A DNA stretch of 64,000 bases, from assembly GCA_964023275.1 (NCBI GenBank), contig OZ029916.1, positions 10,339,607 to 10,403,606 of the forward strand. Direction: 5' to 3'. Below the pieces are notes generated by a model that worked only from the letters and a program-made list of their open reading frames with translations, had not been told where the DNA came from and ran no database searches. Position 1 is the first letter of the stretch. Every line of letters begins with the position of its first letter. Source of the stretch: Norana najaformis (taxonomy: Eukaryota; Annelida; Clitellata; Crassiclitellata; Hormogastridae). The translations under genes were made by a program, and so were the position numbers. Below are positions 10,665-22,739 of this stretch, one piece after another.

Positions 10665-11172
10665 GTTCCAGTCTCTAACATCACCCACTGTAGCCGTCTG
10701 ACTGTCTACTTATCATCCACTGCAGCCATCTAACTTTCTACTTACCATCCACTATAGCCATCTGACTGTCTACTTACCATCCACTTTAGCCATCTGACTG
10801 TCTACTTATCATCCACTGCAGCCATCTAACATTCTACTTACCATCCACTTTAGCCATCTGACTGTCTACTTATCATCCACTGCAGCCATCTAACTTTCTA
10901 CTTACCATCCACTATAGCCATCTGACTCTACTTACCATCCACTCTAGCCATCTAACTTTCTACTTACCATCCACTTTAGCCATCTGACTGTCTACTTATC
11001 ATCCACTGTAGCCATCTGACTGTCTACTCGTCTGAGCGTTGAATCTTGACCTGGAACTGAACATGACTTATTTGCCTCACTGATTTGTTTGGACTAAGTG
11101 CTTGTGAATAAGCTGTTTCCTGTGACTTGGTTTTTTGGGTGCCAAAGAAAATCCAGAGATTATGATTACCAT
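10665..11172 (+). mobile_element. LINE 3' end, GATTAC-tail family, carrying an internal minisatellite
   Basis: The right part reads GAATCTTGACCTGGAACTGAAC, GTGAATAAGCTGTTTCCTGTGACTTGG, then CCAGAGATTATGATTACC. This is the plus-strand equivalent of the 3' end seen in reverse at 35660. The left part starts with AACATCACCCACTGTAGCCGTCTGACTG, which corresponds to ACATCATCCACTGTAGCCGTCCGACTG of the 35.7-kb copy. Between the two lies the 32-bp tandem array. Confidence 0.75.
10682..11029 (+). repeat. 32-bp minisatellite, about 11 units
   Basis: The unit is about 32 bp, with core CCACTNTAGCCATCTGACTG followed by TCTACTTA(C/T)CAT. CCACT anchors fall at about 10685, 10717, 10749, 10781, 10813, 10845, 10877, 10909, 10937, 10969 and 11001. 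One unit is 28 bp (a GTCT deletion). Variant units (GCAGCC with TAACTTTC, TTTAGCC with TGACTGTC and so on) recur in mixed order, hinting at higher-order duplication. Confidence 0.95.
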
Positions 11173-11179
11173 ACTTAAA

Positions 11180-14100
11180 TTTTCTTCCAAAATTCTTCAT
11201 CCTACTGAATCAAGCAGTAATACAAATTTCCATTTCTGACGCCTGAATCAAATGGAAAGCAGAATGTAACCATGTAATATCACAAAACTGTCTACAATGC
11301 TTGCACAAGAAGCTGTTGGAGGTGATGTAAACAAACCCATACGATCTCAGTGTCTAGTTAAAATGCCCAGTTTATTCATTACCAGCTGATGTTCTAAAAG
11401 ACTTGTGAAATGCCAATGACAACATGCAGTCAGCCCGAATCCAACTGATGGCCACCTTTCATGGTTGGCTACTGATGCTGCATTCAGAAAACTTAACCCC
11501 AAAGTCTATGTAAGCTGCTCTGAATAACCTCATGGCTACATAATGAAAGCATTCCTGCAGATTAGGTCTGACCTGCATCACTAGGAGGTTTGTGCTATAC
11601 CTGGTAAAGTACAGAAATGGCTTTGGCCAAGCAGTCATTTGTGAATGCTGAGCACCAAAAGATCAAGAACCTCCTATATTTTCTGTTGGATTTCACTCTG
11701 GAATTCTCTGACCCACAGAACCGAAGTTGCATTTACTTATTTCACAAACGGATTATAAAGCTCAGGTTGGCTTAATCACAGTCTGCTAACAAGTCAGAGT
11801 CAATAAATTCAAATGATTGAACATTTTATGTATTCAAATGGTCTGAATCTACATTTGGAATTTTCCTCACTTTAGTTCTAATCATTTATCCAATCTCTAG
11901 AATATATGGTAGTGCATCCACGTCTGTCTTAGAACTTATGATTTACAGTTATGTTTAATCTGTCTTTCCTTCTGGTTGGAATTAATCCTTGCTAAGGGAG
12001 GGGTCAGCCACACAGTTATGTTTAACGACCAGTTCTAAACTATTTCCCCTTGCTCTCAGCTGTGATACTCTTAGCTCCCTCAAATGTGTTTCCTCAAACT
12101 TTCACCCATGATTCCTCACACCTCAGAATCTACAACCACAATAGTATAATTTGGTACCAGCAAAAGCTTGGAAGTAAACAGCAAGTCCTACGATGCACTA
12201 GCCCCATGTCCAGGACCATGAGTTTCATCCATTGCTCGCTCATGGGCCAAGACAAGGAGATGAGTGCCTCCCCAACGTTTCACTTGTGTGATATGGGATA
12301 CTTTACAACCACAATCCTTTTCAGCTCCTATGGATTTTCACTCAGTTTTGATTTAGTGCCAATGACTGTCACTCTTCATGATTCAACCACTTGCACTGTA
12401 ACTGATGAGAACCCTTGGCAGGCTCTGACCATTCATGACTGACAGCTGTCACATTGCTCCAGAAATATCTAACTCGATGCAATTCAGAGAATCCATTGTT
12501 CTACCCTCAGTGAGTAACATTGGTAAGTAATCTCCTCGTAGAAAATATAAATCAAGCAACATGAAGTAAATGTAGAAATGTACAACTGAAACTGTTTGCA
12601 ACTGTCATATAAGCCTACATCCAGTGTTTGAGCACCTCAGGAATCAGAGCAAAATGCAATTACTTCATACAAATCTCATAAGGGTCAGACAGCCCCAGCA
12701 AGGCGAAGGTTGTATATAAATCGCATGAGGATTTCCATAATGAAGCTCACGCTTCCTAGTAATGCCAGAGTCCTGGTAATCCGTTCAAAGTCAATGCTCG
12801 TCACTTTATGGGCCACAGAAGCAATGGCATGTTACGGACCAGCATTTCCCACAGAGGGCAGCCATAAATTCTGGCCTGGCACAGCAGTCAGCTGCACTGA
12901 ATTGACAGGGCATCGACATTCATTCCCTCAAAGTAGAATTCCTTGGAAGTTCCCGCACAATGCAAGTTCTTCACACCATGAACCATGTTAACATTTGATC
13001 TACGACAGCACATATTTATTACTGTCAACCTAGCTCAAGCAGTACTGAAGAACTGCGGCCGTGGCTTGATCCTACTCAATTCTCCATGGATCAGTCAGGG
13101 CAAAAGATAAATCCAAAGCCATTGTGGTAGGAATTAGCAAATGTCAAATAAAGTCAAATCAGGCTAAGGCCCTCACTCAGGCTGCAGATGTCACAACAAA
13201 AGACAGTTTTAGACAACTGTGCAATTCAAATAAGTAAACTGGTAAAGTTTCAAACCCTCTGGAAATATCCACCCAGCTCAGTGATAATGAGTCCAAAACA
13301 CCAAGCATCATTCTCATACGAAAATTTCCAGAGACGCTACCGGGTAATACAGGAAGAGTTACCTTTAGCTCATTCAGGGTATGATTTGGAGGCAGAGATG
13401 TGAGAGTCAACATAGTATTCCATGCCTTGACAAATATTTAACAACTGAATGAGCCAGAATATCCTGAGAAAAGTGGAGGCAGAAATCCACCCAACTCCAC
13501 CGTGGCCCCCACTCAAAGTGCAATCAGACTCTGCTGATCAAATTTCAAGCCCATTTGAAACCATCATTGTCACAGATGAAAAAGCCACAGCCAACATCAG
13601 GTAAAGAACCTCTTTCTAAAATTTACAGGCAAGTCGAAGGCTATTTTCCATGAACCCACCAAGAACACTACATGTGGACTACAATTAAACACAGGGTGGT
13701 GTATTTAAAAGCTTGGAGAATATTAGGACAAAGCTATTTCAGCTTTAGTAGGCAGCAGAGTTCTCTGAATTCAGAAGAAACGCTGCCAAAGAATGGTAAC
13801 AAGAGTTAAAGCAGAAGATTCTTGGCATGATGACATTGGCAGTGTTTAGCACAAGGTTTACTGATTGTAGAAAAAGGCCTTTATCATCATTCAATCATTG
13901 CCCACTAGCACAAATCACCATATCTCAGTGTCATTGATTCTGCCTAGTTCTTATGACATTTCTGAAACTTATTCAAAATTCTGTTTATTGTAACAATGCA
14001 AACAAAATTCTCTTCTGCAAGTTCTCTTCTGCAACTGCTTTAGTAACTTTTCTTTAGAAAATGCCTTCCTTTTCTGGAAGCAGAAAAGCCTAAAATGACT

Positions 14101-15450
14101 GGCATAAGAAGAATATTCTGATTTTATAAGAGCCAAGAAATGAAGCCTTATGGTACACTGGTGCATGCATGAAACACACACATTAGTACTGAGTCATAGA
14201 GAAATGTGAGTTAGGAGTGATCACAGAGGCACATTGAATGTCATCGGGTAAAAGAAACTTCAATTAAACGTCTGAAGTATGGTGTCTTGCAAAGGCTGTA
14301 CCCGATCAAAATGTAAATCTTACGCGATTCATCGCTCCAACGTGACACAAAAGTACGTTAAGACACCAATCACTGGCAGAGCGTTTTCTCAATGGGCCCA
14401 TGAAAACCGTGTGAATACGGATGTCATTGTCTCGCCGGCATAATACAATGGGATCTGTTCGTAATAGTGATAAACGTGCTGTCAGGTCAGCCTGTGATGC
14501 AGATTAGTAGAAGACTGTGGTCATCAGACAGCGGTGTTCCCTCTTGACTCGAAATAACATTTGCACACAGACAATATCCTCCTGTCAACCATTAAGAAAC
14601 TTATAGCAGAGCACTAGCCTGCGCTAGATAAAAGCATTCAATCTTCTGGAGCTTGGCCAAGTCGCATTGGAAGCAAGGGCAAACAATGGCCGCATGCTTT
14701 AAACAGCAATTTTAAGATGCTGTGTGGGAAAGTAGGGTAAAAAACACTGACTAAATGGCAATATTTGTCATATCTGCATAACTAAGTAGGCGTTCTTCGC
14801 TCAACTGTCGTCCACATTTCCATTGCTAGCCTAAGTCTCTCTGTTGCTGAAAAGCAAGCATCACAATTCTTTTGCTCGATTTACTTGGTAACATATTTAA
14901 AGAGATCATTCCAGGCCTCAAGGTGCTAAAAACTTTTTATATCAACAAAAAATGAGGCAAAGTTTGCATTAACACATAAGATGATTAACTGCAAGATGCC
15001 TCAAATCAAACCAGTAAATTCCAGAACCATGATTCTTGTTACCAATACTATTTTTACTAGTAAGTGTATTGAACTGCCATCATCTGTTATTTTAAAAAGA
15101 TGTTTCTCTCAATGTCCACATAATTTTTACAGTATTAAACCTGAAATTTCAGTTGGGATTCAATCCTGCATGTAATGGTGAAAGGCTCATTCATTACACA
15201 GGCCTGCATATTAATGGTTTCCAATTTTTTTCTTCACCGTTCTAGGTGTTTTCATTGGTATTCAGTTAGCTGAATTCAAACATGCACGGGTTTTTCCTCT
15301 ATCACGTACGGTTTTTTCCACAAGTGAAGACAAACATCCAGGAAGACCTAGCAGAGTGGAAAACGCTTATTTACAAAGAACTTAAAAATTGTTACAATGA
15401 ACTCAGCTGGATTTTTCATTCATTCATTTGTAAATGTTTGTCACAGGTGC
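11180..15450. other. Unassigned intron-like sequence
   Basis: It is AT-rich, with only short or shapeless open frames; the longest, 130 codons at 12050-12442, has no recognisable domain. A TTTCCTTCTGGTTGGAATTAATCC block near 11965 recurs at 49098, so a small piece of that LINE is here. I see nothing else. Confidence 0.4.
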
Positions 15451-15457
15451 CGAGAAG

Positions 15458-17146
15458 TCAGAAATCTTTATAATATCTTTTCTTCTTCCCTTCAAAGCTC
15501 CTTTTAGAACTGTTTCTCTTGTACACTGCTTGCGGTTCTTCCCTATGCAACATCCAGCAGTAGTCTGCTATCATGTTAACGTTCCACTGACCCTGATACC
15601 TCCGTTCCATTTCCTTTATGTCCTGGTGGAATCTCTCTCCTTGTTCTTCACTGACAGCACCTAGATTTTCTGGGAAATAGCTTAGATGGGAGTTCAAAAA
15701 GTGGAGCTTCAAGCTCATTGAGCAGCCCAAGGCTTTCAGGTTCTTCATCATGTTTCCTACGATGTTCTCGAAGTCACTGTCTCTATAGTTGCCAAGAAAC
15801 TTCTTTACCACTTCTTTAAAGGATTGCCAAGCCGATCTCTCAATTTCTTTCATTTTGGTATCAAATATCTCGTCCCTCATGAGTTTTCGAATGTCAGGAC
15901 CGACGAAAACCCCTTCTTTCAGCTTCGCTTCTGACAACCGTGGAAACTTGCTTGCAAGATACTTGAAAGTATCACCATCTTTTGGAAGGGCTTTCACAAA
16001 CTGCTTCATGATGCCAAGTTTGATGTGAAGTGGAGGTAAGAGTACTTTTCTTGGCTCCACCAAAGATTCGAAGTGCACGTTCTTTTCTCCTACTTTTAGT
16101 GTCCTGCTTGGCCACACCTTCTCAGTCCAGTGCTTGGCTTTAGCACGGCTATCCCATTCGCAGAGGAAACAGGGGTACTTGGTGTAGTCGCCCTGTTGAC
16201 CAAGGATCATAGAGATCACTTTAAGATCGCCACAGATGGTCCATTCGTATTTCTTGTAGTTCAGTTTGGTCAGGATGAAGGCTAAATTGTCATAGTTCTC
16301 TTTCAAATGAACGGAATGTCCAACCGGTATAGAGGCGTATTTGTTGCCATTGTGAAGAAGGACAGCTTTTAGACTTCTTTGTGATGAGTCAATGAAGAGT
16401 CTCCAATCCTGAGCCTCATGCTGAACTCTGAACATTTGCATCAGACCGGTAACATCGGAGCAGTAAACAAGTTCACCATCTTGAGAAAAGTAAGGCACGT
16501 AGTCTTTCTCTCGGTTTCTAAACCAACTAAAAGAAGTTCCAGGAGTCAACAAGTTCTTCTCCTGGAGCCTAGAACCTAGCAACTGAGCGGAATCTTTCGA
16601 AAGAGCCAGATCTCGAATCAAGTCGTTCAATTGTGATTGTGAAAACAGTTCGGGCTCACTGCTGTCGTGTGGAAATTCCTCATCAGAATTGCCATCTGAC
16701 TCACTCCCCGATGGCCCACTCACATCGCTTAGGCTTTCTGGAGACAAAGGTATGGGAATGCCAGGTCCATGAGACACAGGGCGCAGTGCAGATTCCAGGT
16801 TCGGGTAGCAGATTTTGTCTTTGTTTTTTAAGCTGTATCCCTGTATATTGCACGAGCAAAAGTAACAGTCATCGCTGTGGTTTCGGGGCTCCCTCCATAT
16901 CATAGGCACTCCGAAACGAAAAGATTTCACCTTACCCTTAGACCACATGCGCAGTCCTTCCACGCAACTGGAACAAACTCGATGTGGGGCCCATGCCTTG
17001 TCCTGGTCTCCAAGCCTTACACCGAAGTATGCAAAATACGCTTTCTCAACAAAGTCCGTGACCTTCCGCTCTTGCTTTTTCACTAACAGTTCGCCACAGA
17101 TATAACAAAACCTGTCAGGAGAATTAACACATCCTCTTGAAGCCAT
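15458..17146 (-). CDS. Intronless 562-aa Cys-rich protein of an uncharacterised invertebrate family
   Basis: I chose the start at 17146 (MASRGCVNS). The frame stays open 67 codons further up, but that part is low-complexity and begins in AT-rich DNA. The N-terminus has paired cysteines spaced like a zinc-binding, ZAD-like module: CYIC (14-17), CSSC (58-61) and CYFCSC (94-99). Residues 135-170 are an acidic Ser/Asp-rich linker. The rest is a long globular part with FIDSS (Asp253), CGDLK (Asp307), CFLCEWDSR (326-334), PPLHIKLG (371-378) and EEQGERFHQDI (500-510). From memory, multicopy proteins with the HIKLG, GERFHQD and ADYCW blocks are widespread in invertebrate genomes and uncharacterised. 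The Asp/Asp/Glu spacing could suit an RNase H-fold transposase, which is only inference. No stop or frameshift breaks it, and no terminal inverted repeats were found. It may be a mobile-element gene or a domesticated one. Confidence 0.8.
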   Translation of the reverse strand: MASRGCVNSPDRFCYICGELLVKKQERKVTDFVEKAYFAYFGVRLGDQDKAWAPHRVCSSCVEGLRMWSKGKVKSFRFGVPMIWREPRNHSDDCYFCSCNIQGYSLKNKDKICYPNLESALRPVSHGPGIPIPLSPESLSDVSGPSGSESDGNSDEEFPHDSSEPELFSQSQLNDLIRDLALSKDSAQLLGSRLQEKNLLTPGTSFSWFRNREKDYVPYFSQDGELVYCSDVTGLMQMFRVQHEAQDWRLFIDSSQRSLKAVLLHNGNKYASIPVGHSVHLKENYDNLAFILTKLNYKKYEWTICGDLKVISMILGQQGDYTKYPCFLCEWDSRAKAKHWTEKVWPSRTLKVGEKNVHFESLVEPRKVLLPPLHIKLGIMKQFVKALPKDGDTFKYLASKFPRLSEAKLKEGVFVGPDIRKLMRDEIFDTKMKEIERSAWQSFKEVVKKFLGNYRDSDFENIVGNMMKNLKALGCSMSLKLHFLNSHLSYFPENLGAVSEEQGERFHQDIKEMERRYQGQWNVNMIADYCWMLHREEPQAVYKRNSSKRSFEGKKKRYYKDF

Positions 17147-17394
17147 GACAGTCATAAATGTATACACCAGACTTAACCCTTTCACGTCGTTAATGTAAAA
17201 ACCGGACTTAACCCTTTCAGGCCGAGGTTCAATTTCGCATTTATGAAAACATGACAAGAATTCGGGTGTCTTCATTACTACATTATAATAAAATATATTT
17301 TTCATTATCAAATGGCCATACAAGGAAGCAGCAACAAGCAGAGTCACAGTTTTTCTCCATATTTTATTATACGTATGAAAATTGCAAATGTTAT

Positions 17395-17830
17395 CTAATC
17401 TAATGGCTTCTATAGCGCCGTTAGCATAATGTACAACATATCAGCTGGCAGTTGCTTCAAGTGAAATCAAAGTCAAGAATCATAATCCACTGGAGAAGCC
17501 CGGTCAAAATCTGACAGGTCAGCAAAACGGTCGGTTAGCAAAATCGAACAGGTAAGGTTCATGTTCTTACCTGAACAATTGTAAAGAACTGACAAAATGC
17601 ACAGAACTGGGCAGTGCATTCCAAAGCCAGCTACCAAAAAGGCCTGACAGCCCAACCCTACTTGGGTGTGGGGTACAACAAGAGTCAAAGTATCCACTGA
17701 ACGAGTGCAAAATGGCATGCGGGCTTAGCAGGAACTGACACAAAATTTGGTCCATCTGTAATAAACAGCTGAACAACAACAGAGTGACAAAGGCCAGTCT
17801 TTTAAGAAGACTGTAGAATGTTGCCTGCAA
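17395..17830 (-). mobile_element. LINE 3' end with ORF2 C-terminal remnant, AATCT-tail family
   Basis: The left edge (TTATCTAATCTAATGGCTTC) is the tail. The minus strand above it carries HAILHSFSGYFDSCCTPHPS, then LFGSWLWNALPSSV, matching the usual RT C-terminus (FSV..P.LWNSLP). It aligns with 3890-4130. Confidence 0.65.
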
Positions 17831-18238
17831 AGTAAGGTAAGTAAGATTTCATTTCTGACACATCTCATTTAGCAACTGAGTCTTTCAAAGGCATTGTCTT
17901 GAGGGACAAACTGAAGGCCAAACAATACAACTATACTTCAGTCTCTGCATGCAGTCTGATAACATGCCACCCAAGGTTACATGTGCACGGTTTTCAAAAA
18001 GTCAGAAATATCAATACATGGTGATATTACAGTTTTTGATATTTATATTTATATTTACAGTCATTTATATTTACAAAATTAACAATAAATAATATCTACT
18101 GTCATCTGACATCAGTATAACCTGAAGTTGGATAACCTGAAGTTACATTCAAACAACATTACTTATTATGCACATGTAGCATATCAGCATATCTGTACAT
18201 GGCAATTTATATGTGCACATAATTTATGTATGTACATT

Positions 18239-18440
18239 GTAATCGTAAACTCGAGATTTCTACAATGTCCAATGAAAGCTAAATTGCGAGAACCAGCTTA
18301 TTCACAGGCACTCAGTCAAAACAAAATCGACAGGCAAGAAGGGTTCGTTTCCAGGTCAAGATCCAAGAGTCAGAGAGGCAGGCAGTCAGACAGCTACGGT
18401 GGATGGTGTTTGGAATTGGATCTGGATGGCAGACAAAGGG
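18239..18440 (-). mobile_element. LINE 3' end fragment, GATTAC-tail family
   Basis: GTAATCGTAAACTCGAGATTTCTACAATG is followed by AATGAAAGCTAAATTGCGAGAACCAGC, TTATTCACAGGC, GTTTCCAGGTCAAGATCCAAGAGTC and GACAGCTACGGTGGATGGTG. This is the same order as in the copies at 5532 and 35660. Confidence 0.8.
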
Positions 18441-18449
18441 AAGAGGATA

Positions 18450-19550
18450 TATGTACGTGGATACGACACTGTATGTATATAAGATGTGAAGAAATGCCCT
18501 GGTATGGCAGAAACAAGAACAAAACTTGCACATATAATAACATCAGCTAAACAGCCAACAACATTTGTCTCTGCGATCAAGACTAAAAATTGATTATTTT
18601 TTGTTGAGAGCCGTTTAATTAGAAACTGGCTGAGGCTAATGGAAAGGTCCCATATGCCAAAAGCAAGGATTATTTCAAATGGGTGATTAGCTAGTGTCTT
18701 TCTACTCGCCATCTCCTACACAGATTAATCTATGCTGCCAGGTAACATTGCGTGTACCCAAGGCGTACACCAGCTTGTATACGACACCTGTACTTTCCTT
18801 TGATGTTCATGTATATATTTTTAGCTTTATTAGACAGGCTTTATGATTACTGTAAACTGATGATTTTCATCTAGTATTAGCCTGCTCTGAATGTTGCTGT
18901 ACTCTGATGCAATTTAATGTCTTGTAACATTAGGTGACATACCAGTAAGTTCCAGTAGTCAGATATTCAAGCTGCACCAAAAAAACTTGCTTGACTAATA
19001 CAAGGCAACAAGAGGAAGCATCATAAGCGAGAGATCAACGAATAGGACATAGCTGCCTCAGAAACAACGAACAGAAATGGATATTAGTAGGTGGAGACAA
19101 CAGACTCCCAATGACAATTTGGAATCAAGAACCACAATTAGATTACAAACTTGAAGCACTGCCAGATTCTAAATGCTAGGAAGCAGAGATTTTGGAGGAC
19201 CATAGCAAAGAACTCAGTTGCATTTATGCTAAGACAAATTCGGTTCTGAGTCATCTGGTCATGTGCTGTGGCGATGCATACATCAGAGGGCAGTTCAGCA
19301 GCTGGGTGAACTGAAAAAGATTGGTATAATCGGTTGTCACCTGCATATGCATGACTTTGGATATTAACGGATGATATGAGGAAAACACTGGAGTAGAATG
19401 CACAAGAGTCAATAACAGCGACAGAGGACTGAAGAACACCGTAAATGTTTTGTGCAGGAGAATTTTTTAGGACACAAACTTAACACTGAATGCTGTAACA
19501 AAGACCTTACAGGCATGCGTTTAACCACGTATCGACTGAAAAATTAGTCC
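18450..19550. other. Unassigned sequence
   Basis: No supported gene or repeat family. Confidence 0.4.
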
Positions 19551-19559
19551 ATAGCATGT

Positions 19560-19875
19560 TTATATCCATGCTTGTAATGTTGTGTGTGCATGTATGTATG
19601 CATGCAAGCATGTAATGTTGAGCACATATATATATATATGTATGTTTAAAATTGCATGTATGTTTGTATGCAAGCATGTAATGTAGAATACACATATATG
19701 AAATTTGTATATATGTATGCTTGTATGCATGCATATAATGTCGTCCATGCATATATGTATATATGTATTTATGTATGTATACCTGTATGCATGCATGCAA
19801 TGTTGTGAATATATGTATATAAGCATGAATGTTTGTTTGTAAGCAAGTAATGTTGTATGTATGTATTTATGTATG
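19560..19875 (+). repeat. TATG-rich degenerate tandem repeat
   Basis: TATG/CATG-rich DNA with a recurring core GCATGTAATGTTG (variants near 19571, 19608, 19674, 19730, 19794 and 19846), giving irregular units of about 37-66 bp. Confidence 0.8.
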
Positions 19876-20579
19876 CAAGCATTCAAGCATTTCTGTATTG
19901 CCTTTTAAGAACCTTTCAAAACTGCTCCTCATTAGTCGAAACAATCTTTGAGTTCATCATGAACAAGCTCATGTACGTTGAGAAATGCTCAAATAACACT
20001 AGAGTGCAATCATCAAATCAAATTTCAGCACTTCTGTGGCACCATTACACCGAAGCACAGGCCATCACTGATACTTTGCACCTGGTCTTCCACTTAAGTA
20101 CAAGGAAAATGCCCATAACTTAGCAGATGACAGAAAGAAGGGAAGAAGCCAACTGCCACAATGACAGGTAAAGAATACCAACATGGGCAGAAATCCTATT
20201 TACTCGACGTTACTCATTAAGCATGAGAGTTTTTACCTGGAAACTATCAGCTGATCCAGTAGCAAGTGCTGAGGAATGAATAGCTTAAAATAACCATGCC
20301 GCTGCAGCAGCTGCAGCATCAGCAGCATTAATACCGTGCAGGAATTTTTTGCATCTCTAGAGATATCATTATGGTTGTATGAAATGCTTAGCTGTTTGAA
20401 GCATCTCTGTTGCTGTTGTTCTATAATGACCTCTTCTTTCTCAATGACCATTTCCTGCTTTCAGACCGATTCTGACACTGTTGACAGACTATAGTGTGGT
20501 TGGAAAATTTTCAAAAATTACCTGTTATAAAAGTACATCTATGAAGGTGCATACATCCAGATACTTTCTTCTGATTATT

Positions 20580-20668
20580 ACCGTATATATAAAAATATAT
20601 ATATACATACATTACATACATACATATATATACATATATACACACACACATATACATACATATATAAG
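20580..20668 (+). repeat. TA/CA microsatellite
   Basis: ATATATACATACATACATAT-type sequence passing into a short CACACA run. Confidence 0.85.
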
Positions 20669-20754
20669 ATCAGAGGATCATGTTCAAAGTATCAGTGAGG
20701 GCTTGTGCTGCTTTCATGTAATTCCTGTTGGTACTACAGAAGTTCTAAAATTCG

Positions 20755-21340
20755 ATTCGGTGGTTGCACGGTGATAATACATGCAACACATGGCTGAAGC
20801 ATAATTCTGGAATCTTCCAAAACCTGGGACCGACACAAGATTTACAGTCGGTTAAGAGTTAACACCAAATCTGCCTTTAAGTTATCCTTAGCCATCCAGC
20901 TACAGGTCATCCATTCAAGGATGCCTCTGTAACAAGTTGATGGGCATTCAGCCAGCGAGATCTATCCAGCAGGCTCACTAGGACTGGTAAATAGTCAAGA
21001 CTGGCAAAATGACGAAATATCACTGACGTGATCCAGGAAATTTGTAACCAGGACTCAGTGCCTGACTACGCCATGTTTGCTTTCAGGAATCGGACACCAC
21101 TCGCGTCCAAGGAGGCAGGCGAACTGGTTGCTGTCAGCACTTGTTACTCTCAGCAAAAAACTGGTTCTAATGCCTCTGAACAGCCACAAACAGAACGGCA
21201 AATGCTTCGTCAATGGCAACTAGTGTTTTCGTGATATCTGACAAAGAACAACATCAACCATCAAGTTCCAAGTCAATGTTATGGGAATAAAACTAGCCAA
21301 GCAAGAAACAAAATAATGCATGCACAAAGATACATCATGC
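20755..21340. other. Mostly unassigned; possible LINE 3' scrap at the left edge
   Basis: The start (GGTGATAATACATGCAAC) resembles 38625-38643 (TGTGATAATACATGTGAC), suggesting a repeat fragment. The rest has no supported gene. Confidence 0.35.
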
Positions 21341-21384
21341 TCAGCGTCAGTGGCAGAAAAAACCAGGTCAATTAAGTGCACCAC

Positions 21385-21585
21385 ACATATACACACGCAC
21401 ACATGCACACAAACACACACACACAGGCACACACACATACAGAAAAACTCCTCATGACACAGACCGACACACATGCACACACACATATACACACACACAC
21501 ACATACAGAAACATGCAGAACTCCTCATGACACAGACACACAGATACACAGAGAAAAACTCCTAACACACACACACATCACAGAA
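21385..21585 (+). repeat. CA-rich microsatellite with interspersed duplicated block
   Basis: ACACACAC arrays are interrupted by a repeated block near ACTCCTCATGACACAGAC (twice, near 21449 and 21522) and AGAAAAACTCCT. Confidence 0.85.
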
Positions 21586-21774
21586 CACATACCCTATTTA
21601 CACATATACATTTGAATGTATAAATGAAATAATGGCATCAACATATAATATTACTATACTGTGCAGTCTAAAATTTAGAAGACCAAGAACACTCTTCTCA
21701 AAATAAATTTCAATCTTTTGCGAAAAGCACAAAAAAGCAGAAAACATGCAGACTCCGGCATAACACAGCAAACT

Positions 21775-22600
21775 CACATACACACAGACACAACACATAC
21801 AGACACAGACACAGAACCATACAGACACAAAAAACATACAAACACAGAAACATGGACACACAAATAGCCAGCGACACTGACAGACAAAGGCAAACACAGA
21901 AACAAAGCGCAAAGCCAAAGACATGCACAGACAGAGAAACAAAAACACAGACACACATACAAAGACAGACAGACAAAGACATACAAAGATATGCAAAGAC
22001 AGACAAAGACACATATACATCAGCACGCACAGACATCGGCACACAGACATAGGCACACACAGACGTACATACAGAAACAGAGACATACAAAACAGAATAA
22101 GACAAGCACATACAAAAACAAAAATATATACACACTTAGACAGATGCAAACAAATAAGGACACAGACAGACAAAGACACACAGATATAGACACAAAGATA
22201 TAATGGCATACATAGTCATAGACAAACACAGGTGCAGACACATAAACAGACAGACACATAAACTGACAGACACATAAACAGACAGCCACATAAACAGACA
22301 GCCACATAAACAGACAGCCACATAAACAGACAGACACATAAACTAAAAGACACAGAGACAGAGACAGGCACTGGCAGAATAATGACACAGAGACATGCAA
22401 AGAAACAGACAGAGACACACACAGACACAGACATACAAAGATAACCATTCCAAGAAAAACAGATAGAAACAACAAAAACAGTCATAGTCAGACAATCACA
22501 CACGCACACACAAGCATGCACACAGCTACAACCTAGAGACACACATACACAGAGACATACACACAGGTACAAAGTAACAGACACAGACAACCATCCTGCG
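21775..22600 (+). repeat. Large ACAGACA-type simple-sequence array
   Basis: About 825 bp are built from ACAGACA, ACACAGA and ACATACA words, with almost no thymine-rich interruption on this strand. The long Cys/Val-rich frames on the other strand are artefacts of it. Confidence 0.9.
22241..22352 (+). repeat. 16-bp tandem repeat x7
   Basis: CATAAACAGACAGACA-type units of exactly 16 bp start at 22241, 22257, 22273, 22289, 22305, 22321 and 22337. Three consecutive central units share GCCA at the end. Confidence 0.9.
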
Positions 22601-22739
22601 GCAGAGGGGCATAGTCAGAGGTAAACAAGAGCTAATCAGTCGGACTGTGGCCAAGGGCCAAAAGTCACTGGTCAGCCACTGGTCAAACAGACAGACAGAC
22701 AGAAGCATCGACTGACTGTGACTGACTGGTCACGTAATC

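Noticed and set aside
10682..11029. Regularly spaced repeats that could be taken for a CRISPR array
   Set aside because: Units are contiguous with no unique spacers, in an animal genome, and derive from a LINE 3' end.
12050..12442. 130-codon plus-strand frame
   Set aside because: No domain, no splice signals in agreement, composition not clearly coding.
21598..22590. Long Cys/Val/Leu-rich minus-strand frames (up to 203 codons)
   Set aside because: They are the antisense of ACAGACA/ACACAC arrays; the amino-acid periodicity mirrors the DNA repeat and there is no domain.
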